A DNA stretch of 62,958 bases from JAVVEH01 sp032251435 (lineage in GTDB: Bacteria; Verrucomicrobiota; Lentisphaeria; Oligosphaerales; MVZH01): the NCBI GenBank assembly GCA_032251435.1, contig JAVVEH010000026.1, positions 1 to 62,958 on the forward strand. The letters run 5' to 3'. Positions 43,460 through 51,567 of the stretch are shown in pieces. The notes beneath the pieces were generated by a model, which saw only the letters and a program-made list of their open reading frames with translations, made no database searches and was not told the DNA's origin. Each line of letters starts with the position of its first letter. Positions within the stretch are counted from its first letter, which is position 1. The translations under genes were made by a program, and so were the position numbers.

Positions 43460-44644
43460 ATGAATCTTCAAATTTTCTCGCCAATTGGATATGTCAGCGT
43501 CCTCCTCTGGCTTGCCATGCTCGCTCTTTGGGCCGCGCACGCCCTGCGCCGACCCCGCGGCTGGTGGTGCCATCTGGCGCTGGCGGCCGGCCTGCTGGCG
43601 CTAATCTGCGCGAAAATTAATTCCACCACCTACGTCAACCGCATTCAAGTTGACCAGAGTGAGCAGATCGCCGCCGAACAAGCTCGCCGGGACGCCGCGC
43701 GGAAAGCCGCCGAAGACGCCCGCAAGGGCGAAGTGGCCCAAATCCGTTTCGCCGAGGACGACGCCGATGATTTCCTCGATAAAGCCGGCATGGAAGAGGC
43801 GGACAAAAAATACCTTGAAAATGCCGGAAAAAGCAAGCAGAGTGCCACCGAAGACCCCGCCTGGAAGCGTGAGAAAAAAACGCGCTCGGGCTCTCGGACT
43901 GATGACTCTCTGGAAGGAATGCTCAATCCGGAAGGAACCCAAAAAGCAGCGGACAGCCTGGATAACATGACTGAAACTGAAGAGGCTGTCGCGCCCATTG
44001 TGATGTCCGCTGAAGACCACTACACCGCCAACCGCTTAGACTCCCTCAATTTAAAATGGATCAAAATCCTGCTGGCGCTGGGGGCGCTCTATGTCGTCAT
44101 CGATTATCTGCGCCGTTTGAATATCTACAATGAGGCCTACTTCCCGCTGCCGGTGCCCAGCGCCTGGCCCAATAGTTTCACCCCGATGCCGACGATGTGG
44201 TCCCGCCCCGCGCGGCCGCGGCGATCAATGACTGAAGAACTCACCTGGTTGATCCGGCGCGGAGACGCTTTTCTTTACTTGACCGATGATCAAACAGCCG
44301 CCGCGGAAATGCCGCGGAAAACCTATCGGTTGCCAGCGAAACTCGAGCCCGTTGATGTTCTCCATGTCAGTCCCGACCAGCCGCTGCTGGATGACACCTT
44401 TATCTTTGAAGGAGTGTGGTTTAACCGGGCCTCGTTCGTGATCAGTTCCGCCACCCGGGCCGCGGAGTGTCTGAATCACCTTTTAGAAAAATTACGCGGT
44501 CGTGAAGAAACCCGGGCGAGGGTCAGTCAAACGGTTCACATCATCTGGGATCTGGCCACGCCTATCCCTGAACATCTGCGGGCGGAACTGCTCAAACTGG
44601 CCGAGGCCACCGGCATCTCGGTCATGGAAAACAGAGAAACATGA
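43460..44644 (+). CDS. Inner-membrane protein with coiled-coil loop
   Basis: A 394-aa protein of unknown family. Seen: two N-terminal membrane helices (~10-28, ~38-55), a long charged, probably coiled-coil segment (~65-185, with IAAEQARRDAARKAAEDARK), a third helix (~197-217, WIKILLALGALYVVIDYL), and a C-terminal soluble domain (~245-394). The charged segment contains DDADDFLDKAGMEEADKKYL. No enzyme motif. It belongs to the ExbB/ExbD/DUF4159 run and its start codon follows directly on a decamer array. Its stop (TGA) overlaps an ATG of the next frame (ATGA at 44641). Confidence 0.72.
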   Translation: MNLQIFSPIGYVSVLLWLAMLALWAAHALRRPRGWWCHLALAAGLLALICAKINSTTYVNRIQVDQSEQIAAEQARRDAARKAAEDARKGEVAQIRFAEDDADDFLDKAGMEEADKKYLENAGKSKQSATEDPAWKREKKTRSGSRTDDSLEGMLNPEGTQKAADSLDNMTETEEAVAPIVMSAEDHYTANRLDSLNLKWIKILLALGALYVVIDYLRRLNIYNEAYFPLPVPSAWPNSFTPMPTMWSRPARPRRSMTEELTWLIRRGDAFLYLTDDQTAAAEMPRKTYRLPAKLEPVDVLHVSPDQPLLDDTFIFEGVWFNRASFVISSATRAAECLNHLLEKLRGREETRARVSQTVHIIWDLATPIPEHLRAELLKLAEATGISVMENRET

Positions 44645-44646
44645 CT

Positions 44647-44696
44647 TTAACCGACAGCAATCGAATGCGAACGGCGGCTGCCGAATGCAATCGTAA
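44647..44696 (-). repeat. Decamer array, copy 4, reverse orientation
   Basis: Degenerate 10-bp units (GCAATCGAAT, GCGAACGGCG, GCTGCCGAAT, GCAATCGTAA) ending at the AAGG ribosome site of the next gene (ATG 44704). Confidence 0.75.
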
Positions 44697-44703
44697 GGAA
44701 AAA

Positions 44704-47700
44704 ATGATGACGAGACCAAAGCGGCTTGCTTACTCGATTTCTTTCGCCCTGGGTGTCTGGGTGTTTGCCTGCTTGGGTATTTCTCCCGCCTTCGCGGACG
44801 AGCGGGATGCCGACGCGGCCATGGAAGCCGCCACCAACCCGACGGCGGAAGAACAACCTCCACCGCGCCCGGAAAAAATGCCGGACTTAACTAAAGGGGA
44901 TCCCCTGCCGCCGCCAGGCAAAGGCGGCCCGGTCACCTGGAATATGGGGCCGACCGGTATTGTCGGGATCAAAAATGGCGGCAACAAAGGGGATCAGGTG
45001 CAAGTGATTTCCGTGTTGCCTGGTTCGCCGGCCGAGGGGAAGATCCTGCCCGGCGATGTCCTGCTTGGAGTGGGCGGGACTGATTTTGTGGTCGATGGCG
45101 ATATCAACCGTATCGCTGGCAACGCCATTATCGATGCCGAAACTGAAGAAGGAAAAGGGGCGTTGACCCTCCATATCTGGCGCGACCAAAACTGGACCAA
45201 ACGCAATGGCGCCAAGGATGTGTTCGGAGTCGATATTGAAGAACTCTTTGAAAAAGCTGAAAACAGCGGCCAACTGTATGAATGGAAAGATGAGGAAGCG
45301 AAAACAGTCGCCGTCAAACAAATGGATTTAGATGAGTTCCCCATCGACGGGGTCGACATGAACATAGACCTGCAATTGGAGGTCATGGGCACCTACAGCG
45401 AAACCTCCCCCTGGGACTGCCCTGTCATTGAACATGTCCGCAAAAACGCCCTTAAAGTGATTGCCGCCAAATTTTCCAAACCGGATGGCCGCGGGCGCCT
45501 CCGCGTTGGCTGGCCGGATGTTCTGGCCCTGGTCGCTTCCGGCAACCCGGAATACGTCGAGCTGGCGAAGACATGGGTCCACAGTCAGAAGAACCTGTGC
45601 CAGGACATGGACGGAGACTTCTCCCTGGCCGACCTGACTTATCGCGGCATGCAGTCCTGGCGCCATGGCTTCGAATACCTGGAAATGGCCATATACTACG
45701 ACGCCACCGGAGATACGTTTGTCCTGCCGGAAATCCGCAAACGGGCCATCCTGGTGGCACTGGGTCAAAACGGCGGCGGCTCCTGGGGACACACCTTCGC
45801 CTTTCAGGAGTTCAACGGCGGCCTGCTGCACCGGAACAACCCCGGCTACGGGGGCATGAACAACGCCGGCACACGCTGTTTCTTCCTGCTGACCCTGGCC
45901 AAAAAATTCGGCGTTGACCACCCGGAAGTCGATGCGGCCATCGAACGGTCTGATCGTTTCTTCAGCACGTTTGTTGATAAGGGATGTATCCCCTATGGCT
46001 ACCATCCCCCCTGGGCATCGGATGATAGTAACGGCAAAAACTATGGGGCCGCCTATGCCTTCTACGTGCTGGGAGAAAAATACAAAGCCAAATTTTTCGG
46101 TATGCATTCGGCCCATGCCTCCTTTACCCGGCGCGGCGGACACGGCAGCCCGACGCTTTGGTACTACACCCCGTTGAGCGCCAACTTGGCCGGCCCAAAA
46201 GCCGTCCAGGCCTACATGCGCAACATGCGCTATTTTTACACGCTGTCCCGCCGTCATGACGGGTCGTTTATCTTCCTCGGTGAGCAGGCCCCCGGAATCG
46301 GCGGCAAAGGCATGCGCAATCCAACCGCCACCGTGGCCATGCATCTCTCCAGACCGCTGGAGAAGCTGATCATTACCGGCAAGGACGCGGACCCGAATTT
46401 CTATATGACGGATGAGGAGTTCAACGAGCTGCTGATCAGCGCCAGGGGCGGCAGTGAAGGCGGCCAGATAAAAGACCCCAAACTCCTGGAAGAAATCGGC
46501 GAACCCTGGAATGAACGCGGCACGGATGAACTCATCAACATGTTGGACCATTTCTTTCCGAAGGCGCGTGGCGCCTTCGCCGCCGAGCTGGGCAAACGCT
46601 ACGCGGCCGGGGAAAAGGATATTCTGACCAAGGTGCTGGCTCGGTTGGACAGTGACGAGGCCCGCATGCGTGACGGCGCCTGCCTCGCCCTCTCGGCTTG
46701 TGGCAAGGATGATGTCATCACAAACCTGGCAAAAGTCTCGGACATGATGCTGAATGACGAGGCCGAGTTCGTGCGCATGACCGCCGCCAACACCATCGGC
46801 AAAGCCACCGAACCCAATGATCCCAAACGCGAGCTGGCCATGCTGGAAGCCGCCAAAGATGAGTATCCGGGTATGACCATGGATAACGGCAATGTCAGAA
46901 ATGCCATCAAGAATATCCTGTTTGCCCGGAAGCGGAGGGGCGACAAGGAGGATCTGTCGAAACTCGCCACAGAACCCTTCAAGGCCGGCTTTGACGAATA
47001 TCTCGTGCGCCGGGCGCTGGAAAAAATCGTCACCATGGATCCGCAGGGCGCAGTTCCCGGCACCTGGGACAAGGAAGCCTTGTTAAAACTGGCTGGCCCC
47101 GTGACCTTCTCCGCCGAAGTGCGGCAGGTGAACGACGCCATGTTCGGGGGGGCGCGCAAAGAGCAGGCTCAGGCGCTCCTCAATAAATTCGGTTATCGTG
47201 AAGCCATTGATGGCGATGCGGGCAATCTCCGCCAGCGAAGCGCCCTGGAACGCGGCATGCGCATGAAGGTGGGCTTCAAAGATCCCAATATCACCCCGAA
47301 AAAGGTCAAACAAGCCCCGGGAGCATACCGGGACGTTTTGGATGATCTGTATCTGTGGTTACAGGATAACCCGACGTTGATTTTGAGTGAAAAGGTCGGT
47401 AAGAACATTCCGCCAATCCTGACCCCGCTGGACGAACTGGTCGAAATGATTGAAGCGGATGAGAAAAACCGGCCCGGCCCCTCGATACGCGATGATGTTT
47501 TTGACATGTTCGAAACCGAGCTGGCGAATGCCGGAGATGAAGCCGCGCGAATCAACCTCTGCCGCGAGGAGCTCAAAGAGCCGGCCCGGAAGAACTATTT
47601 CCGCCAGATGGCGGCCATGACCAAACTGGTGGAAAAACTGGGTGCTGAAGGCGCGCTTAATGACGTGCTTCCTTATGTCGGACACCAATACTGGGGTGTG

Positions 47701-48867
47701 CGGAATTTCACCCATGACCTGGCCTTGAAAATGATCAAAGACGGGGCTGAAAAGGCCTTTGTTGGCGCCTTGACCAAAAACCTCGCCTCCGGGGAGATGC
47801 GGGGCGCCATTGGCATCCCCGCGGCCAAAAGCGACATTTTTTCGGGCAATACCGCTCAGGAGCAGGCCGTGGGAATCTTGACGGCCCTGGCCGACGCCGG
47901 CGCGGTCTCCGCGCTGGAACCGGCCCGCCAGGCGTTGACAAACCAGGATCCGGTCATCCGTGGCGCCGCCATCCAAGCGGTCATGACGCTGGGCGGCGAC
48001 AAGGCCATCCCGGACGTATTCACTTTCCTCAAACAGACCGACAACCGGGAGGATCTCCAGGGTTGCGAAAAGGCCCTCTTATCCCGGCGCGGCGACGCGG
48101 ATACCGCGAAACGTGTCCGGAGTGAAGCCATTGCCCTGCTGACGACAGCGACGATTCCGCAACGGCGCGCTCTGGCTTGGATCATTGCTCAAATTGGCGG
48201 ACCGGAAAGCCTCGCGGCGCTCAAACAGGCCGCGGAGATAACCGAAAATGAAACCGACCTCCAGGAGATCATCCGGGCGCTGGCCTACTGCCCGGACCGG
48301 GGCGCGGATCAGGTGCTGCTGGACATTGCCAGCGTCGACAAAACCCGCCGCCAGGCTGTGGCGTTACAAAGTGTCCACCGAATGGTGGGGCGAAACGGGA
48401 CCGGTGATGTGACTGATGAGCGGCGTCTGGACTTTGCGACACCACTTTTGCGCGCCATCCATGACCCCATGCTGATTACCTACCTCGGCAAGGTTCATAC
48501 CGGGCGCAGTTGTTCTGTCCTCCTTGATGTGATGAAGCAGGGCGGCAATACGCCAGCCTCCAAAGCCCTGAGGCGGAGCAGCACCGGCATCGCGGCCGAA
48601 GCGATTATCTCCGCCGCTGAAGGCATGGAGAACCCGCCGCCCGAGGATGCGAAAGCCGCCGCTGACGCCCTCACCGAGGTCATTGAATATATCGAAGTGA
48701 CCCAGTTGCGCGGCGGGGCCCAGGAACACATGCGGTTAAAAGAGCAGATCGGCGCTTATACCGCCTGGAAAACGAAGCAGGCCCGGGCCGGAAAAGCCCT
48801 CCTGAAAGTCCATAAGCCGACGCAAGCCCCCATTGACGATCTGGACGACCTGGATTTGGACCTGTAA
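44704..48867 (+). CDS. Secreted PDZ / alpha-toroid / HEAT-repeat protein (DUF6288-like)
   Basis: A 1387-aa exported protein. Seen: signal peptide (~1-29, core ISFALGVWVFACLGIS, cleavage near AFA|DE) and a Pro-rich linker. A PDZ-like domain (~75-165) contains VLPGSPAEGKILPGDVLLG. A DUF6288-type segment begins GTYSETSPWDCPV (~230), followed by an alpha/alpha-toroid part with GGGSWGHTFAFQEFNGG. Many HEAT-like repeats run from ~630 (LDSDEARMRDGACLALSA; GAAIQAVMTLGGDKAIPDVF), and the tail is acidic (DDLDDLDLDL). I choose ATG 44704 because AAGGAAAA precedes it and the signal peptide starts there; ATG 44641, overlapping the previous stop, would add 21 residues encoded by a decamer array. Last gene of the envelope block. 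Confidence 0.83.
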   Translation: MMTRPKRLAYSISFALGVWVFACLGISPAFADERDADAAMEAATNPTAEEQPPPRPEKMPDLTKGDPLPPPGKGGPVTWNMGPTGIVGIKNGGNKGDQVQVISVLPGSPAEGKILPGDVLLGVGGTDFVVDGDINRIAGNAIIDAETEEGKGALTLHIWRDQNWTKRNGAKDVFGVDIEELFEKAENSGQLYEWKDEEAKTVAVKQMDLDEFPIDGVDMNIDLQLEVMGTYSETSPWDCPVIEHVRKNALKVIAAKFSKPDGRGRLRVGWPDVLALVASGNPEYVELAKTWVHSQKNLCQDMDGDFSLADLTYRGMQSWRHGFEYLEMAIYYDATGDTFVLPEIRKRAILVALGQNGGGSWGHTFAFQEFNGGLLHRNNPGYGGMNNAGTRCFFLLTLAKKFGVDHPEVDAAIERSDRFFSTFVDKGCIPYGYHPPWASDDSNGKNYGAAYAFYVLGEKYKAKFFGMHSAHASFTRRGGHGSPTLWYYTPLSANLAGPKAVQAYMRNMRYFYTLSRRHDGSFIFLGEQAPGIGGKGMRNPTATVAMHLSRPLEKLIITGKDADPNFYMTDEEFNELLISARGGSEGGQIKDPKLLEEIGEPWNERGTDELINMLDHFFPKARGAFAAELGKRYAAGEKDILTKVLARLDSDEARMRDGACLALSACGKDDVITNLAKVSDMMLNDEAEFVRMTAANTIGKATEPNDPKRELAMLEAAKDEYPGMTMDNGNVRNAIKNILFARKRRGDKEDLSKLATEPFKAGFDEYLVRRALEKIVTMDPQGAVPGTWDKEALLKLAGPVTFSAEVRQVNDAMFGGARKEQAQALLNKFGYREAIDGDAGNLRQRSALERGMRMKVGFKDPNITPKKVKQAPGAYRDVLDDLYLWLQDNPTLILSEKVGKNIPPILTPLDELVEMIEADEKNRPGPSIRDDVFDMFETELANAGDEAARINLCREELKEPARKNYFRQMAAMTKLVEKLGAEGALNDVLPYVGHQYWGVRNFTHDLALKMIKDGAEKAFVGALTKNLASGEMRGAIGIPAAKSDIFSGNTAQEQAVGILTALADAGAVSALEPARQALTNQDPVIRGAAIQAVMTLGGDKAIPDVFTFLKQTDNREDLQGCEKALLSRRGDADTAKRVRSEAIALLTTATIPQRRALAWIIAQIGGPESLAALKQAAEITENETDLQEIIRALAYCPDRGADQVLLDIASVDKTRRQAVALQSVHRMVGRNGTGDVTDERRLDFATPLLRAIHDPMLITYLGKVHTGRSCSVLLDVMKQGGNTPASKALRRSSTGIAAEAIISAAEGMENPPPEDAKAAADALTEVIEYIEVTQLRGGAQEHMRLKEQIGAYTAWKTKQARAGKALLKVHKPTQAPIDDLDDLDLDL
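44747..44786 (+). repeat. Octamer array inside signal-peptide coding sequence
   Basis: Five 8-bp units (CCCTGGGT, GTCTGGGT, GTTTGCCT, GCTTGGGT, ATTTCTCC), the same type as at 31488-31617, encoding the hydrophobic core of the signal peptide of the PDZ/HEAT protein. Confidence 0.7.
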
Positions 48868-48895
48868 AGCGCCTGTAAACCCTGGTGTCTTCCAG

Positions 48896-48935
48896 CCGTG
48901 ACAATCCGTGTGAATCCGTGGCGATCCGTGGTTTA
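48896..48935 (+). repeat. Decamer array of CCGTGNNAAT type
   Basis: Four 10-bp units starting CCGTG at exactly 48896, 48906, 48916 and 48926, between the stop of the PDZ/HEAT gene and the convergent URO-D-like gene. Confidence 0.85.
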
Positions 48936-50123
48936 ATAATCCCGCAGCCGCTGAATCGCCGCCATAATCAGGCGCAGTCCGGACAACCGTGACCCGTTGT
49001 TGATACTCCCCGCGGTGGAAAACCTGAGCCCTTTTTTCTCCCGGGCCTGCTCCTGGTCGCGCAGGAACTCCGCCACCATATTCACTTCCTCGTTTCGTGA
49101 AAATGTGAATGGGGCCAACTGACCGGCAATCACCGCCTTGGGCAAGTGTTCGCGGATTTCCGACACCGTCAAATTGGGACCGAAGTTGGCGCTGTTCAAG
49201 CCGAGACGCCCCAATGTCGGCAAGTGCTGGGCCATATCGGAATCAGAATGCTGTCCGCGCATGTCCCCCTCATCTGGGCAGTAACGGTTGAAAATACCCT
49301 CCAGAATGGGGGCGGCGAAGAAATCATACATCTCGGCGTTGAGCATGGCGCAATTATCGTCGCACCAGTACCAGCCGCGGGGCGCCGTCTCAGGGGTGAA
49401 TCCGCCCTCCTCGTCCAGAATACGGGCCCGCTCCAGCATGGCCCGCAGAATCAGGTCACTGAAACGTTTAGCCAGTTCCGGGGCGTCAAACATAAGATAA
49501 ATCAGGTTTTCCACCCCATAAATCGACATGGCGAAGGTGACGGGTCCGCGCTGCCCCCGATAGCGGGGCGGTTTCTTCCCCAACGCGGTCAACCGGGCCT
49601 TTTCCTCATCCCAGTTATCCGGCAGAATGAAGGCGCGTAAATTGTCCACCCGCGCCTCCACCCGGTCTAGAAGTCTGGATAGCTCATCCGGATTCGTCGC
49701 CGATTGCTTGAGCCAGTACGACCAGCCATCCCATTCGTTTTCACCCTCGAAAATATCGTGCAAGGCCTTGACTGTCGGCCAGCGATGCTCCGGATCACCC
49801 ACTCCCTCCCCCAGCAGACGTTTGCCGACGATCCGCTCGGATACATCATTATAGCGCTTATTCAAACCGACCCGGAACGCGTCATCATGCAACAGCTCGT
49901 ACCACTGTTCCGGCTCACCCAGCTCGGTCCACACACACTCACTGGACATGCCGATCCCCAAAGGAACCTGCGGACAGTCAGCCGCCCAGGGATCCGCCTT
50001 CGCTTTGGCGTCGTCTTCCCAAAATTTGTCAATGTCCACTTTAGCCAGGCCATCGGCGCCTTTGACACTGGACACAAACGTTTCGGCGGCGGCGAGGTGG
50101 GCGGCGGTCACATGGACACTCAT
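48933..50123 (-). CDS. Uroporphyrinogen decarboxylase-like protein
   Basis: A 396-aa protein of the URO-D-like TIM-barrel superfamily, which also holds corrinoid methyltransferases such as MtaA and CmuA. Seen: PLGIGMSSECVWTELGEP, a central barrel part (FAMSIYGVENLIYLMFDAPE), RGQHSDSDMAQHLPTLGRLG where homologues often have an HxCG motif, and VIAGQLAPFTFSRNEEV near the end. The Cys of the metal-binding motif is missing (HSDSD), so a zinc-dependent methyltransferase role is doubtful. It is probably not the haem-pathway HemE either, as the arginine-rich N-terminal signature is absent. The start has an AAAGGAG site on the minus strand. Paralogues of this type are abundant in Lentisphaerota, often beside AraC regulators, as here. 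Confidence 0.75.
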   Translation of the reverse strand: MSVHVTAAHLAAAETFVSSVKGADGLAKVDIDKFWEDDAKAKADPWAADCPQVPLGIGMSSECVWTELGEPEQWYELLHDDAFRVGLNKRYNDVSERIVGKRLLGEGVGDPEHRWPTVKALHDIFEGENEWDGWSYWLKQSATNPDELSRLLDRVEARVDNLRAFILPDNWDEEKARLTALGKKPPRYRGQRGPVTFAMSIYGVENLIYLMFDAPELAKRFSDLILRAMLERARILDEEGGFTPETAPRGWYWCDDNCAMLNAEMYDFFAAPILEGIFNRYCPDEGDMRGQHSDSDMAQHLPTLGRLGLNSANFGPNLTVSEIREHLPKAVIAGQLAPFTFSRNEEVNMVAEFLRDQEQAREKKGLRFSTAGSINNGSRLSGLRLIMAAIQRLRDY

Positions 50124-50475
50124 TTGGAAACTCCTTTTAGGGTGCGGAAAAGAATGAATAATGTGACGGTGTTTGTGGATAATGAAAATGATGTTTGCAA
50201 AAAAAAATGACTTTTCCGGGTTCTTTGCTTTTTTGTGGCGATCCTCTTCCCTGTTTTCAAAAATTAGTGTCGAAAAAGAACCCTTTTTCGCTCTTAATCG
50301 AAACGCGTTGAGCGTTGGACGCTCGCTTTAATTTCTTGCTTCAGCCCCCCGCGTTCCGACACCAGCGAGTAAAAAATTCCGGAACCCGGACAAGAAAAAC
50401 CGCCTCCCCGGGCTGAGGTGACCAATCCGAACAGCCCGGAAAAACGGTTTTAAAGGGTTCGTCTACGGCCGGAAT
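50124..50475. other. Intergenic region with terminator, no gene
   Basis: A 352-bp gap between two minus-strand genes. It contains the AT-rich, presumably promoter-bearing region upstream of the URO-D-like gene (50150-50280), a 6-bp hairpin GAGCGT/ACGCTC (50309-50323), and the terminator at 50396-50451. No coding sequence is supported. Confidence 0.5.
50396..50451 (-). terminator. Probable terminator of the PEP-CTERM gene
   Basis: On the minus strand, 24 nt after the PEP-CTERM stop codon: nested inverted repeats CCGGGCTG/CAGCCCGG and AAAACCG/CGGTTTT, with a T-rich end. The stem is imperfect (bulge of about 5 nt). Confidence 0.5.
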
Positions 50476-51330
50476 CTATTTCCGGCGGCGGCGGAAACAC
50501 AGGCCCACCAGACCCAGCCCGGCCAGGATGGCCGTGGACGGCTCGGGGATCACAGCACCCGTAACGCTGACGTTGTCGAACCGAATGGTGTCGTTGACTG
50601 AGCCGAAACCGATATAGCCAATATTGTTGTCGAATGTGAAGCCGGTGGCATTCAGCGTAAACAAGTCCGATGAGAAGTTATTGACAGTGTAGGTAAAGTC
50701 GCCCGTCAGGCCACTGGTTGGTGTCCAGGAAAAGGTAATCCGATGCCAAGTGTCATCAGGTGTCGTGGTCCCCGTTGTCGCCAGCCTGTGAATCCCTTCG
50801 TCACCGACTCCGTCACTAATCACAGCCGCGACACCCGTGCTTGTGACTTCCGCTACTTTCATTGAAAGCAACTCACCGGCGTTCGTTGTTGTAATGCCAT
50901 CAGCCACGTCCCCCAGCACAAAAACAATATCATCAAAAGTGCCTTCATGCACAATTTGGAAATCGAATGACCCGGTGACCGAGCTGTTTAAATCAAAACT
51001 CTTGCTGCCACTATTAACAAGATAAGCACCTGGGAGATCAGCATTGACAAAGGCCGTGGACGACACCTGTCCAGCCAGGCCGGACGATCCGCCAGTGCCA
51101 TTGCTGCCCCCGCCTGCGGCGCTGGTTACGTACGTGGGGCTGCCAGCTACGGTGATCAGGCTCCAACCGCTCGGCGGCGTGCCGCTACCGGCACTCTCGC
51201 CCTCAAAATCCAAACTGACTGTCGCGGCATGGAGCCATGCCGCGGGAAGAATAAGAGCCGCAAGCGACAGGGCGAAGAGCTTGCCTTGCAAAATGGCCGA
51301 TAAGACGGATTTGGTGATATGAGTAGACAT
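50476..51330 (-). CDS. PEP-CTERM sorting domain protein
   Basis: A 284-aa exported, surface-sorted protein. Seen: signal peptide (~1-36, LFALSLAALILPAAWLHA), a jelly-roll-like beta domain rich in Gly/Ser/Thr (~40-255, with SLDFEGESAGSG and WHRITFSWTPTSG), and a C-terminal sorting signal IPEPSTAILAGLG ending in RRRRK. By family knowledge an exosortase would process the PEP motif; none is in the window. The beta domain could be a carbohydrate-binding-like fold. It is divergent from the AraC regulator, with 237 bp between, so its expression may be controlled by that protein. Confidence 0.88.
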   Translation of the reverse strand: MSTHITKSVLSAILQGKLFALSLAALILPAAWLHAATVSLDFEGESAGSGTPPSGWSLITVAGSPTYVTSAAGGGSNGTGGSSGLAGQVSSTAFVNADLPGAYLVNSGSKSFDLNSSVTGSFDFQIVHEGTFDDIVFVLGDVADGITTTNAGELLSMKVAEVTSTGVAAVISDGVGDEGIHRLATTGTTTPDDTWHRITFSWTPTSGLTGDFTYTVNNFSSDLFTLNATGFTFDNNIGYIGFGSVNDTIRFDNVSVTGAVIPEPSTAILAGLGLVGLCFRRRRK

Positions 51331-51525
51331 GATTCACTCCTTTTTGGGTTTGTGCGTTTGGCACGGCTCTGTTGCTTATCGACAAACGTGATATCGTTTA
51401 AAAATTTTTCTCGCTACGACGGCTGAGATTTACCATAAACCAAGCCATCTATCAAAGCCAATAAAAAAACTTGCAATATCTATTCCAAAAGTTAAGGTAT
51501 TTTATCATTTCAGGGTGTAAGCGTT

Positions 51526-51540
51526 TTACATTGTGTCAAG
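51526..51540. promoter_or_regulatory. Palindromic operator candidate TGTAAGCGTTTTACA
   Basis: A 15-bp imperfect palindrome with perfect outer arms (TGTAA/TTACA), 27 bp before the AraC start and about 195 bp upstream of the PEP-CTERM gene. Position and symmetry suit an operator in this divergent control region; the binding protein is unknown (LacI-type operators look similar). Confidence 0.35.
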
Positions 51541-51567
51541 GGTGAACAGGCGCGAAGGCGGAAACTG

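Noticed and set aside
45328..46551. 407-aa minus-strand open frame opposite the PDZ/HEAT gene (and similar long antisense frames at 27326-28363 and 35907-37157)
   Set aside because: Mirror frames caused by high GC codon use of real genes; no ribosome site and no recognisable domain, while the sense frames carry clear domains.
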